A stretch of 14,582 bases of DNA from an uncultured Methylococcaceae bacterium. GTDB taxonomy: Bacteria > Pseudomonadota > Gammaproteobacteria > Methylococcales > Methylomonadaceae. Positions 6,097 to 14,511 of this stretch are shown piece after piece; positions within the stretch are counted from its first letter, which is position 1, and every line of letters starts with the position of its first letter. The stretch covers positions 1-14,582 of the forward strand of contig CAIVAH010000086.1 of assembly GCA_903903765.1 (NCBI GenBank), in the 5' to 3' direction. The translations under genes and the position numbers were made by a program. The notes under the pieces are model-generated. The model searched no databases. It had not been told where the DNA came from and saw only the letters and a list, made by a program, of their open reading frames with translations.

Positions 6097-7243
6097 AAAT
6101 AGAAACTTAATTAAGGCTGTAGAAACTAAAAGTACAATGTTATTTTTTTTATCTTTCATCACTGTGTTTATATTAATCGGTTGTGAAAAAACACCTGAAA
6201 ATAAAGTAGAAAACTCACCTATAGTCGAAGTTTCTAAAGTGATTCAAAAAGACGTACCTATTCAACAAGAATGGATTGGAACACTGGATGGCATGATTAA
6301 CGCTAAGATTAATGCCCAAGTGTCTGGTTATGTAATAAAACAGAATTATAAAGAAGGTGATTTGGTAAGGAAAGGTCAGCTACTTTATCAAATTGATCCT
6401 CGTACCTATCAAGCTAATTTAGATCAAGCTAAAAGTAATTTAGCGGGTCAACAAGCGGTATTAAAAACAGCTATGCTTGATTTAGAACGTATTAAGCGTC
6501 TGTTACCTGAAAAAGCGGTTAGTGTTAGAGATAAAGATAATGCGGTAGGCCGAGAAGCAAATGCACAAGCATCTGTTATGGCAGCAGAAGCTGCTGTAGA
6601 GTCAGCAAAGCTGGCACTTAGTTTTACGAATATTATTTCGCCTATTACTGGTATTGCAGGTATGTCAAAAGTTCAGCTAGGTGATTTAGTTGGGCCAAAT
6701 AGTGGAAATAATGTATTAACTTCTGTCTCTCAAATTGAACCTATTAGAGCTTATTTGGGTTTAAGTGAACAACAATATATGGAGTTTACGCGCGAAAAAA
6801 ATAATAGAAATGAACGAAGTGCAACCACTATCCCCATTGAACTTATACTCGTAGATGGTTCTATATATCCTCACAAGGGTACTTTTTATTTTACAGACCG
6901 GCAAGTGGATATAAAAACAGGGACTATTCAGATTGCTGTGTTATTCCCCAATCCTAATAATTTTTTACGGCCTGGTCAATTTGCTCGAATTAGGGCGGTG
7001 ATAAAAATTGAGAAAGACGCACTGATCGTTCCTCAACAAGCAGTTACACAATTGCAAACTAAGTATCAAGTGGCAGTTGTTAATGCAGACAATATCGTAG
7101 AAATACGTTTGGTAACGCCCGGTGAACGAGTTGGATCAGACTGGATAATTAAAGAAGGCTTGAAACCTAATGATATTGTCATTGTAGAAGGGTTACAAAA
7201 AATTCGTCCAGGCATTAAAGTTGCTCCGAAAACTGTTGGCTAA
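6089..7243 (+). CDS. RND efflux periplasmic adaptor lipoprotein (AcrA/MexA type)
   Basis: 384-residue membrane-fusion protein that links the inner-membrane RND pump to the outer-membrane channel in the periplasm. The N-terminus has a basic stretch, a hydrophobic segment (about 17-30) and the lipobox ILIGC with Cys32 as the predicted lipid-modified residue. A lipoyl-type half follows (GYVIKQNYKEGDLVRKGQLLYQIDP, about 78-102), then the alpha-helical hairpin (about 103-180, Ala/Gln/Lys-rich), the second lipoyl half with SPITGIAGMS, a beta-barrel part and a membrane-proximal domain ending near IRPGIKV. The start at 6089 lacks a clear ribosome site; an internal ATG at 6137 would shorten the N-region. 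It is the first gene of a three-gene operon, 12 bases before the pump gene. Confidence 0.93.
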   Translation: MNRNRNLIKAVETKSTMLFFLSFITVFILIGCEKTPENKVENSPIVEVSKVIQKDVPIQQEWIGTLDGMINAKINAQVSGYVIKQNYKEGDLVRKGQLLYQIDPRTYQANLDQAKSNLAGQQAVLKTAMLDLERIKRLLPEKAVSVRDKDNAVGREANAQASVMAAEAAVESAKLALSFTNIISPITGIAGMSKVQLGDLVGPNSGNNVLTSVSQIEPIRAYLGLSEQQYMEFTREKNNRNERSATTIPIELILVDGSIYPHKGTFYFTDRQVDIKTGTIQIAVLFPNPNNFLRPGQFARIRAVIKIEKDALIVPQQAVTQLQTKYQVAVVNADNIVEIRLVTPGERVGSDWIIKEGLKPNDIVIVEGLQKIRPGIKVAPKTVG

Positions 7244-7255
7244 GCAAAGGGAATA

Positions 7256-10200
7256 ATGATGTCTAAGTTTTTTATTAATCGTCCCATTGTCGCAATGGTG
7301 ATTGCTATTTTAATGGTTATTATGGGTCTCGTATCGATAGCAGGATTACCCATTGCACAATTTCCTAATATTGCTCCACCAGAAATACAAGTTCAAACAA
7401 GTTATACGGGTGCAGATGCCGTTACGGTTGAGCAGTCTGTAGCTACACCAATCGAACAGCAAATGTCCGGTGTTGATAATATGAATTATATGTATTCTAT
7501 CAATGCTAACAATGGGCAAATGTCTTTAAGGGTTAATTTTGATGTATCAACAGACCCCAATACTGATCAAGTATTAACGCAGATGCGTAAATCTCAGGCT
7601 GAATCACAATTGCCACAAGATGTAAGAAATTTTGGTGTAAATGTACAGAAGTCAACCGCATCACCTTTGATCATGTTCGGATTGTATTCACCAAAAGGCA
7701 GTTATGATAATGTTTTTTTGGCTAATTACGCCTACATAAATATTAATGATCAATTAACGCATGTTAAAGGCATTGCCAGTGTGTCAGTATTTGGGGCTGG
7801 ACAATATGCAATGCGTATTTGGGTAAAACCAGATCAATTAGCAAAACTTAATATTACGATTCCAGAAATCATCAACGCAATACAGATTCAAAATAATGTT
7901 AATCCTGCTGGTAAAGTAGGTGGAGAGCCTGTACCTAAGGGCCAAGAATTTACATACGCTATTCGCGCACAAGGTCGTTTACAAACTGAAGAAGAGTTTG
8001 GCAATATCGTGTTACGTGCAGAACCCTCCGGCGCTATTGTGCGGGTAAAAGACGTAAGTCGAATAGAATTGGGTGCTCAAACTTATGATATGAGTAGTCG
8101 GTTAAACGGTAAACCAGCCGCTTTAATAGCACTCTATCAATTACCAGGCTCTAATGCGATTGATGCCGCTGAAAGTGCTAAAAAAATGATGGAGGAGTTA
8201 AAAACACGTTTCCCTGCAGATATGGATTATGTGGTCGCTTTAGATACAACGCTTTCTGTTACAGAAGGCATTAATGAAATTATTGAGACATTATTTGAAG
8301 CGCTCATACTAGTTATTATTGTCGTTTTTTTGTTTTTACAAGGTTGGCGACCTACACTAATTCCTTTACTGGCTGTACCCGTGTCACTGATTGGTACCTT
8401 TATGCTCTTTCCTGTATTGGGTTTTTCAATTAACACGTTATCTTTGTTCGGACTAGTGTTGGCAATTGGATTAGTAGTTGATGATCCGATTGTGGTTGTA
8501 GAAGCTGTTGAGCATCATATTGCGAAAGGTTTAAGCCCTAAAGAAGCGACTTTAAAAACGATGCGTGAAGTTACAGGACCTATTATTGGTACCTCATTAG
8601 CATTGATTGCCGTATTTTTGCCAACTGTTTTTATTCCTGGTATCACGGGTCAACTATACAAGCAGTTTGCTGTGACTGTGGGTGTATCAGTTATGATTTC
8701 TACCTTTAACTCCTTAACGTTAAGCCCTGCATTAGCCGCGTTATTACTTAGACCAAAGGTTAGAGGTACTGGCTTTGTACAAAAATTTTATGACAATTTT
8801 AATCGTCTATTCGGTCGAACTAATGAGGGTTATGTCAGTTTTTGTGCGGTATTAATCCGTAAAAGTATGCTTAGTATGTTGTTTTTAGGACTTTTAACAC
8901 TTTGTGCGGGGGGGATAAGTAAAATTTTACCGACCGGGTTTTTACCTGATGAAGATCAAGGTTATTTATTTGCAGGTATTCAACTGCCAAATGTTTCTTC
9001 ATTGCAACGAACAGATGAAGCCACCCAGAAAATTGAAAAAATTCTTGAGAATACCCCAGGCGTTCAATACTATTCGTCGGTCATTGGCTATAACATGCTG
9101 AGTCAAGCTAATACTACTTACAATACCTTTTTCTTTATTTCTTTAAAAAATTGGGCCGAACGAACCAAACCTGAAGAACAATACAATGCAATTAAAGCGC
9201 ATTTAAATAAAGAAATATCAAAAGTCTCTGAAGCAATGGGTTTTGCCTTTCCACCACCGGCTATTCCTGGGGTGGGCACTTCAGGGGGCGTAACAATGGT
9301 GTTAGAAGACAAAACAGGTAATGACGTTAAATACCTAGCTGATAATACTAAACAATTTTTGGCTGCGTTAACTAAACGTCCCGAAATTGCTTTTGCCATG
9401 ACAACTGGTTTGCCATCAGTGCCACAACTTTTTATTGATGTAGATCGTGATAAGGTGCTAAAGCAGGGTATTGCTTTATCTGAGGTATATAAAACTTTAC
9501 AAGCTTATATGGGCTCTGGGTTTATCAATTACTTCAATCGTTTTGGGCGGCAATGGCAAGTTTATGTGCAAGCTGAAGGGGAATATCGGAAAAATACAGA
9601 TTCATTAAGTAACTTTTATGTCCGAAATAATGATGGTAATACGGTGCCATTATCAGCGCTCACTAGTATTCGTCAAATTGAAGGGCCAGAATTTACTATG
9701 CGCTACAATCTTCATCGCTGTCAGCAGATTAATATTACCCCAAAAAGTGGTTATAGCTCAGCGCAAGTGATGAAGGTGTTAGAAGAAGTATTTGCCGAAA
9801 CAATGCCTAAAGAAATGGGCTACGACTATATTGGGATGAGTTTTCAAGAAAAATTAGCCCAGCAAGGTATATCTCCGGCAATGGTTTTTGCATTTGCAAT
9901 TTTCTGTGTATTTTTAATATTAGCGGGACTCTATGAAAGCTGGAGTTTACCATTCAGTGTATTGCTCGGTACACCTATTGCAGTTTTTGGGGCATTTTCT
10001 GGTCTATTGATTGGTGGATATGAAAACAATATTTATGCTCAGATCGGTTTAGTAATGTTGATTGGACTTACAGCTAAAAATGCCATACTAATCGTTGAGT
10101 TTGCGAAAATGGGTGTTGATGAAGGTAAACCTGTACTCGAGGCAACACTTGAGGCGGCACGCTTACGGTTACGTCCTATTTTAATGACAGCATTTGCATT

Positions 10201-10378
10201 TATTTTAGGTTGTATTCCCCTTGCGATTGCTAGTGGTGCTGGGTCTTTATCTCGTCGCATAATGGGATTTACTGTGATTGGAGGCATGACAGCAGCTACA
10301 TTTATTGCAATATTTTTAATTCCTGTTAGTTTTTATGTTGTTCAAAAATGGCAACGTAAACATGATGTTTCGAAATAA
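7256..10378 (+). CDS. RND multidrug efflux pump, inner-membrane permease (HAE-1 family, AcrB type)
   Basis: 1040-residue proton-driven transporter of the hydrophobe/amphiphile efflux-1 family, exporting diverse amphiphilic compounds from periplasm or membrane. TM1 is at about 10-29. The first periplasmic porter loop starts with LPIAQFPNIAPPEIQVQTSYTGA, and TM2-TM6 cover about 340-500. The proton-relay aspartates are Asp409 and Asp410 (GLVVDDPIVVVE) and the relay Lys941 lies in GLTAKNAILIVEF, equivalent to AcrB D407/D408/K940. The second porter domain and TM7-TM12 are complete, and the ending FLIPVSFYVV is typical. AAGGG lies before the tandem ATGATG start. The motif DDPIVVVEAVEHH differs from the common DDAIVVVENVER form, so substrate range should not be assumed from AcrB. 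Confidence 0.96.
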   Translation: MMSKFFINRPIVAMVIAILMVIMGLVSIAGLPIAQFPNIAPPEIQVQTSYTGADAVTVEQSVATPIEQQMSGVDNMNYMYSINANNGQMSLRVNFDVSTDPNTDQVLTQMRKSQAESQLPQDVRNFGVNVQKSTASPLIMFGLYSPKGSYDNVFLANYAYININDQLTHVKGIASVSVFGAGQYAMRIWVKPDQLAKLNITIPEIINAIQIQNNVNPAGKVGGEPVPKGQEFTYAIRAQGRLQTEEEFGNIVLRAEPSGAIVRVKDVSRIELGAQTYDMSSRLNGKPAALIALYQLPGSNAIDAAESAKKMMEELKTRFPADMDYVVALDTTLSVTEGINEIIETLFEALILVIIVVFLFLQGWRPTLIPLLAVPVSLIGTFMLFPVLGFSINTLSLFGLVLAIGLVVDDPIVVVEAVEHHIAKGLSPKEATLKTMREVTGPIIGTSLALIAVFLPTVFIPGITGQLYKQFAVTVGVSVMISTFNSLTLSPALAALLLRPKVRGTGFVQKFYDNFNRLFGRTNEGYVSFCAVLIRKSMLSMLFLGLLTLCAGGISKILPTGFLPDEDQGYLFAGIQLPNVSSLQRTDEATQKIEKILENTPGVQYYSSVIGYNMLSQANTTYNTFFFISLKNWAERTKPEEQYNAIKAHLNKEISKVSEAMGFAFPPPAIPGVGTSGGVTMVLEDKTGNDVKYLADNTKQFLAALTKRPEIAFAMTTGLPSVPQLFIDVDRDKVLKQGIALSEVYKTLQAYMGSGFINYFNRFGRQWQVYVQAEGEYRKNTDSLSNFYVRNNDGNTVPLSALTSIRQIEGPEFTMRYNLHRCQQINITPKSGYSSAQVMKVLEEVFAETMPKEMGYDYIGMSFQEKLAQQGISPAMVFAFAIFCVFLILAGLYESWSLPFSVLLGTPIAVFGAFSGLLIGGYENNIYAQIGLVMLIGLTAKNAILIVEFAKMGVDEGKPVLEATLEAARLRLRPILMTAFAFILGCIPLAIASGAGSLSRRIMGFTVIGGMTAATFIAIFLIPVSFYVVQKWQRKHDVSK

Positions 10379-10403
10379 ATTAATGCTAAACAGGAATAAA
10401 GCT

Positions 10404-11819
10404 ATGAAAAGATATTTGGTTTTTGTACTGGTGATGTTGCAATCAGGGTGTTTTAAAATTGGTCCAGATTATATAAAACCTCAAATAGATATACCTAAAG
10501 AATGGCGTTTAGCAGAGCACAACAGCGCAAAATCCTCAACAAGCTTAGTATGGTGGGAGCAGTTTTCTGACCCTGTATTAAATCAATTAATTAATGAAGC
10601 AGTACAAAATAATTTAGATTTAAAAGTAGCCTACGCAAGTATTGAACAATTCATGGGGCAATATGGTTCAACACGAGCCAATATGTTTCCTCAATTATCT
10701 GGATTGGGTGATTATGCACACACTCAAACCAGTAATTATGGTGGGACGCCTTATGGTTCTGGTTCACAAACTTCAGAACTAGATGCCGCTAAGTTAGGGG
10801 CGGCAATGAATTGGGAGTTGGATATTTGGGGTAAATTACGACGAGCCAATGAGGCTGCTCGTGCTGACCTTTTATCGCAAGAAGCGATTAAAAATGCGGT
10901 CATACTCACACTCATTAGTGATGTTGCTCAAACCTATATTAGATTACGTGAATTAGATAAGAATTTGGAAATAACGCAAAGTGTCGTTAATAGCCTTAAA
11001 GAAGAGCTTCGTATCGCTAAGAGTCGTTTTAACGAGGGATATTCTTCTGAATTAGAAGTGGAACAAGTTGACTCTGAATTTCAAAGACGCAGTGCATTTA
11101 TACCAATGTATGAACAGCAAATTGCAATAACAGAGAATGCGTTAAATGTTTTATTAAGTAGAAATCCAGCGCCGATAAAAAGGGGATTGACACTAGATCA
11201 GCTTAAATTACCTATCATTCCCGCTGGTTTACCTTCTGATTTACTGGCACAGCGTCCTGATATTCAACTCGCAGAACAGCAACTAATCGCTGCAAATGCA
11301 CGAATAGGTGTCGCGCGAGCGCAATATTTCCCCCAAATTTCATTGACGGGTAATGTAGGGCAAATGAGTACACAAGTTGCTACGTTATTTGTCCCTGGTG
11401 CTAATTTCTGGAGTGTGGGTTCCTCATTAGTTACACCTATTTTTACAGCGGGTAAGATTGCTGGTCAAATAAAGTCAGCTGAAGCCATACAAGATGCAGC
11501 GCTGTTTAATTATAAACGTGTAATCATTTCAGGTTTTCGTGAATTTGAAAACGCACTTGTCAGTAATACTAAATACAAAGTTCAAAAAGAATTTCAATAT
11601 AAACGAGTGACTGCTGTACAAAATTATTTTAATTTATCACGTATTCGTTATGAGGAAGGTTATACGGACTATATTACGGTGCTGGATTCTATAAGGCAAT
11701 TATTCGATGCACAGATTGAACTCATCAGTGCACAAAGTATTACCCTAGCTTCTAGCGTCAATTTATATCGTTCTATGGGAGGAGGGTGGGTCATTCCAAA
11801 AAGAACGCTAGTTGATTAA
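10404..11819 (+). CDS. RND efflux outer-membrane factor (NodT/OprM type lipoprotein)
   Basis: 471-residue outer-membrane channel of the TolC superfamily, the exit duct of the pump. The start chosen is the ATG at 10404. It has AGGAA seven bases upstream and gives a short signal peptide with lipobox MLQSGC (Cys16), followed by the family opening KIGPDYIKP. An upstream in-frame ATG at 10335 would place 23 unneeded residues before the signal and overlap the pump gene. Two internally repeated OEP halves are visible, with LPSDLLAQRPDIQLAEQQL and ANARIGVARAQYFPQISLTG marking the second. The gene follows the pump by 25 bases and completes the tripartite operon. No terminator is obvious after it. Confidence 0.94.
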   Translation: MKRYLVFVLVMLQSGCFKIGPDYIKPQIDIPKEWRLAEHNSAKSSTSLVWWEQFSDPVLNQLINEAVQNNLDLKVAYASIEQFMGQYGSTRANMFPQLSGLGDYAHTQTSNYGGTPYGSGSQTSELDAAKLGAAMNWELDIWGKLRRANEAARADLLSQEAIKNAVILTLISDVAQTYIRLRELDKNLEITQSVVNSLKEELRIAKSRFNEGYSSELEVEQVDSEFQRRSAFIPMYEQQIAITENALNVLLSRNPAPIKRGLTLDQLKLPIIPAGLPSDLLAQRPDIQLAEQQLIAANARIGVARAQYFPQISLTGNVGQMSTQVATLFVPGANFWSVGSSLVTPIFTAGKIAGQIKSAEAIQDAALFNYKRVIISGFREFENALVSNTKYKVQKEFQYKRVTAVQNYFNLSRIRYEEGYTDYITVLDSIRQLFDAQIELISAQSITLASSVNLYRSMGGGWVIPKRTLVD

Positions 11820-11839
11820 TAACGTTGGTTGTTGGATTT

Positions 11840-11868
11840 AAGGAGTTTATATTTTAACTATACCGATG
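11840..11868 (+). promoter_or_regulatory. Shine-Dalgarno site that questions the nuclease start codon
   Basis: AAGGAG at 11840-11845 is a strong ribosome-binding sequence. The first in-frame ATG is 20 bases further, too far for normal initiation. An in-frame ATT at 11851 has the ideal five-base gap and would give the N-terminus (M)LTIPMRLAFVD. An in-frame TAA at 11839-11841 rules out any start further upstream. AUU starts are rare and are known from infC and pcnB of E. coli, so this remains a hypothesis. Confidence 0.4.
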
Positions 11869-13236
11869 CGTTTAGCTTTTGTAGATCTTGAAACCACTGG
11901 CGGGAATCCATTGGTAGATCGGGTCACAGAGGTGGGTGTGGTCTTGGTTGATGAGACTGGAGTAAGGGAGTGGAGTCAGTTAGTCTATCCTCAAACCCGT
12001 ATACCTGTTTTTATTGAACGATTGACGGGTATCACTAATGAGATGGTATTACATTCACCAACATTTCAAGATATCGCTCAAGATTTAAATGCCCTCTTAG
12101 AGGGGTATCTGTTCATTGCGCATAATGCTAGGTTTGATTATGGGTTTTTAAAAAATGAGTTTAAACGCCTTGATATCGTCTTTAGACCAAATATTTTATG
12201 CAATGTAAAACTGTCCAGAGCATTATTTCCTGAACATAAACACCATAATCTCGACAGTTTAATTGAGCGTCATAGCCTATCAGTTTCAGATAGACATAGA
12301 GCCTTGGGTGATGCGCAATTAATACATCAATTTTGGCAAGACATCCATAAAACCTTAGACGCTGAGCACATTGCAGCCACCGTCAAAAAGTTGGTGGGGC
12401 GCCCCAGTCTTCCTTCACAGGTTGATGAGGATTTAATCCAAGGCTTGCCTGACACGCCAGGTGTGTATTTGTTTTACGGTGAAAACGATTTACCTTTGTA
12501 TGTCGGTAAAAGTACGCATATCAAACAACGGGTGTTAGCCCATTTTTCAGCTGATCACCGGCACGGTAAAGAGATGAGTTTATCTCAGCAATTACGCCGG
12601 ATCGAATATATCGAAACTGCTGGAGAAATTGGCGCTTTGTTAAAAGAGGCGCAATTGATTAAAACCTTGCAACCTATTCACAATCGGCGCTTAAGGCGTA
12701 GTAATGATTTATGTGCTTGGCAGTTACAACAAAAAACCGGCGGCGTTATGCCTGTATTGACATGGGCTGATGATTTGGATTTTGGCGAGCAAGACAATTT
12801 ATATGGTTTATTTCGTACTCAGCGAGATGCCATTCATGTATTACGTAAATTGGCACAGGATAACAGTCTGTGTTTGGGGGCGCTAGGTTTAGAGAAAGTA
12901 ACCAAGGGTCGTCCTTGTTTTGCCAGACAGTTGCACAAATGCCAAGGGGTTTGTGTAGGAGAAGAATCGATGTTAAGCCATTCGCTTCGGTTACAACAGG
13001 TTATGGTTAAGTTAAAAGTCAGTCAATGGCCTTATGAAAATGTGATAGCACTAAAAGAAGCGGGAGATCTGCATATCATTGATCATTGGTGTTACTTAGG
13101 TACTGTTCAAACCAAAACTGATATTCCTGCGTTGCTTGATAGTGCAAGACCTGTTTTTGATAAAGATACCTATATGATTTTGAATAAGGCATTGAAAGGG
13201 TGTCTTAAGGTTATTCGTATAAATAAGGAATTGTAA
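11866..13236 (+). CDS. DEDDh exonuclease fused to a GIY-YIG (Cho/UvrC-like) endonuclease
   Basis: 456-residue two-domain nuclease, probably in DNA repair. The N-terminal DnaQ-like exonuclease has Asp7/Glu9 (VDLETTGG), Asp91 (HNARFD), His144 and Asp149. The central GIY-YIG domain (about 193-280) has GVYLFY with Tyr201, LYVGKS with Tyr212, Arg222 and the catalytic Glu261 (LLKEAQLIK), like the N-terminal nuclease of UvrC and Cho. After it, Cys336, Cys351, Cys359 and Cys363 form a cluster resembling the cysteine region of UvrC. The UvrC C-terminal RNase H-like nuclease and HhH parts are absent. Exonuclease/Cho-like fusions are known in proteobacteria, but their role is poorly described. The annotated ATG is 20 bases after the only ribosome site (AAGGAG, 11840-11845); an ATT at 11851 fits better and would add five residues. 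Confidence 0.9.
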   Translation: MRLAFVDLETTGGNPLVDRVTEVGVVLVDETGVREWSQLVYPQTRIPVFIERLTGITNEMVLHSPTFQDIAQDLNALLEGYLFIAHNARFDYGFLKNEFKRLDIVFRPNILCNVKLSRALFPEHKHHNLDSLIERHSLSVSDRHRALGDAQLIHQFWQDIHKTLDAEHIAATVKKLVGRPSLPSQVDEDLIQGLPDTPGVYLFYGENDLPLYVGKSTHIKQRVLAHFSADHRHGKEMSLSQQLRRIEYIETAGEIGALLKEAQLIKTLQPIHNRRLRRSNDLCAWQLQQKTGGVMPVLTWADDLDFGEQDNLYGLFRTQRDAIHVLRKLAQDNSLCLGALGLEKVTKGRPCFARQLHKCQGVCVGEESMLSHSLRLQQVMVKLKVSQWPYENVIALKEAGDLHIIDHWCYLGTVQTKTDIPALLDSARPVFDKDTYMILNKALKGCLKVIRINKEL

Positions 13237-13303
13237 AAACAAAGGGAGGCATATTAATTTTATTCCAGTATGAGTTTGATTTTAGTTTTTAGGAGATTAA
13301 TGA

Positions 13304-13969
13304 ATGAATGCACCAACTGCTCAAGAAGTTGAAGCCGGACAAGCTGTTTATAATAAACATGTTTTGGCTATTTATGATCTTTTAGTATTGGGTTTTTCAT
13401 GTCGCTTTTTATGGAAGTGCCCTGCCAATAAAATGGCAAAGAAATATGATGAATTTGTTAGCAATAATCATGTGGATGTGGGTGTTGGCACCGGTTATTT
13501 TTTAGATCAATGTAATTTTTCATCTGATAATCCGAGAATTGCATTAATGGATTTAAATAATAATGCGTTGAGATATACCTCTGAGAGAATAAGTAGATAT
13601 ACGCCAGAAGTATACTGCCGTAATGTATTGGATCCTATTGTTATGACAGCTGAGAAATTTGACTCTATAGGTGTTAATTTTTTGTTGCATTGTCTACCCG
13701 GAGATTTTTCGATAAAAGGAGTTCTCTTTGATCACTTAAAAAACTTAATGACACCCGATGCTGTTATTTTTGGATCGACCATATTGCAAGATGGCGTTTC
13801 GCCTAATTACTTAGCAAAACGATTAATGAATTTCTACAATAAAAAGGGTGTGTTTAGTAACAGGCATGATAGTGCTGAAGCCTTAAAAAAAGAATTGGAT
13901 GCAAGATTTACGAAAATTTCAATTGAAGTTGTCGGTTGTGTTGCTTTGTTTTCTGCTCGTAATTATTAA
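13304..13969 (+). CDS. Class I SAM-dependent methyltransferase, substrate unknown
   Basis: 221-residue Rossmann-fold methyltransferase. Motif I is VDVGVGTGYF at about 57-66, with the acidic residue at the end of strand beta2 in LMDLNNNAL (Asp83). FDSIGVNFLLHCLPGD at about 119-134 is the motif IV region. The N-terminal segment YNKHVLAIYDLLVLGFSCRFLWKCP carries a hydrophobic helix typical of small-molecule methyltransferases that modify a lipophilic substrate. AGGAG sits eight bases before the chosen ATG; overlapping ATGs at 13300 and 13308 are out of frame. It follows the nuclease gene by 67 bases with no biosynthetic neighbours, so the context gives no clue to the substrate. The family is broad and I do not assign a pathway. 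Confidence 0.8.
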   Translation: MNAPTAQEVEAGQAVYNKHVLAIYDLLVLGFSCRFLWKCPANKMAKKYDEFVSNNHVDVGVGTGYFLDQCNFSSDNPRIALMDLNNNALRYTSERISRYTPEVYCRNVLDPIVMTAEKFDSIGVNFLLHCLPGDFSIKGVLFDHLKNLMTPDAVIFGSTILQDGVSPNYLAKRLMNFYNKKGVFSNRHDSAEALKKELDARFTKISIEVVGCVALFSARNY

Positions 13970-14085
13970 TCAACTGCATTTTGTTTTGGTTCATCAAGAT
14001 AAAGCGTATCTAAAATCCTTAATCCCTCAGATAATGTTTTTTTTGGCGGATCAATTAAAATTAACCTTGCACCCCATGCTTTTGG
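13966..14085 (-). pseudogene. Start-less coding-looking remnant directly after the PIN toxin stop
   Basis: Immediately after the toxin TAA, and in the same frame, 39 sense codons follow before TAA at 13966-13968. The translation begins PKAWGARLILIDPPKK and continues GLRILDTLYLDEPKQNAVD. It has no Met or other plausible start and overlaps the methyltransferase stop tail-to-tail by four bases. The composition looks like a real protein C-terminus rather than random AT-rich DNA. It could be the tail of a gene whose front was replaced when the toxin-antitoxin module arrived, or simply chance. I do not recognise the parent family. Confidence 0.3.
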
Positions 14086-14511
14086 TTAAATTGTATACGG
14101 ATTGATTATATTTATTGGCGTCAGTTTAAAATCGTCCACATTTCGAGTAACTAAAGTCAATTTATGTTCATAAGCTGTTGCGGCTATTAAACTATCCATA
14201 ACAGCAAGTTTCCCACCATTTAATTCTGCATTTGCTGATATTTCAGCCCATTTATCTAAAATATTTTCTGTAATGGGCAATATACGTCTATTGAACTCTT
14301 TTTCTACGGTAAAAAGCCAATTTTCAAGTTTATTAAATCTATCAGGCTGTGTTGATTGAATTTTGTATAGACCTTTCTTGATCTCTGCGATAGTAATACT
14401 ACTCAGGTAAAGTTGAGTCGAATCTTGATCGCTGAACCATTGCGAGACGAAAGAATTAGGTGTGCGTTTAATGCATTCTGATAAAACACATGTATCTATT
14501 AAGTATTTCAC
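14086..14511 (-). CDS. PIN-domain ribonuclease toxin (VapC/FitB-like)
   Basis: 141-residue PIN-domain endoribonuclease, the likely toxin of a type II toxin-antitoxin pair that cleaves RNA when its antitoxin is degraded. The acidic metal-binding residues are Asp6 (LIDTCVLSE), Glu43 (ITIAEIKKG), Asp106 (VMDSLIAATA) and Asp127 in the TRNVDDF segment, where Asn124 is also conserved. The length and the AxxELNGGKLAVMDSLIA region resemble FitB-type PIN proteins. The start is GTG at 14509-14511. It overlaps the TGA stop of the upstream antitoxin frame (GTGA, 14508-14511), the tight coupling usual in these modules. I saw no frameshift. Confidence 0.9.
   Translation of the reverse strand: MKYLIDTCVLSECIKRTPNSFVSQWFSDQDSTQLYLSSITIAEIKKGLYKIQSTQPDRFNKLENWLFTVEKEFNRRILPITENILDKWAEISANAELNGGKLAVMDSLIAATAYEHKLTLVTRNVDDFKLTPINIINPYTI

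Noticed and set aside
9118..9399. Minus-strand frames within the pump gene (also near 8227 and 10039)
   Set aside because: They lie wholly inside a clearly coding plus-strand gene with all motifs intact and show no family resemblance.
10335..10403. Upstream start for the outer-membrane factor
   Set aside because: It would overlap the pump gene and place 23 residues before a normal lipoprotein signal peptide. The ATG at 10404 has a well-spaced ribosome site.
13270..13332. 20-codon frame before the methyltransferase start
   Set aside because: The translation (MSLILVFRRL, then MNECTNCSRS) has no well-spaced ribosome site and overlaps the methyltransferase start. It is most likely chance.
13899..14105. 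68-codon plus-strand frame after the methyltransferase
   Set aside because: It begins inside the methyltransferase gene in another frame, has no ribosome site and runs over the opposite-strand remnant and toxin end.
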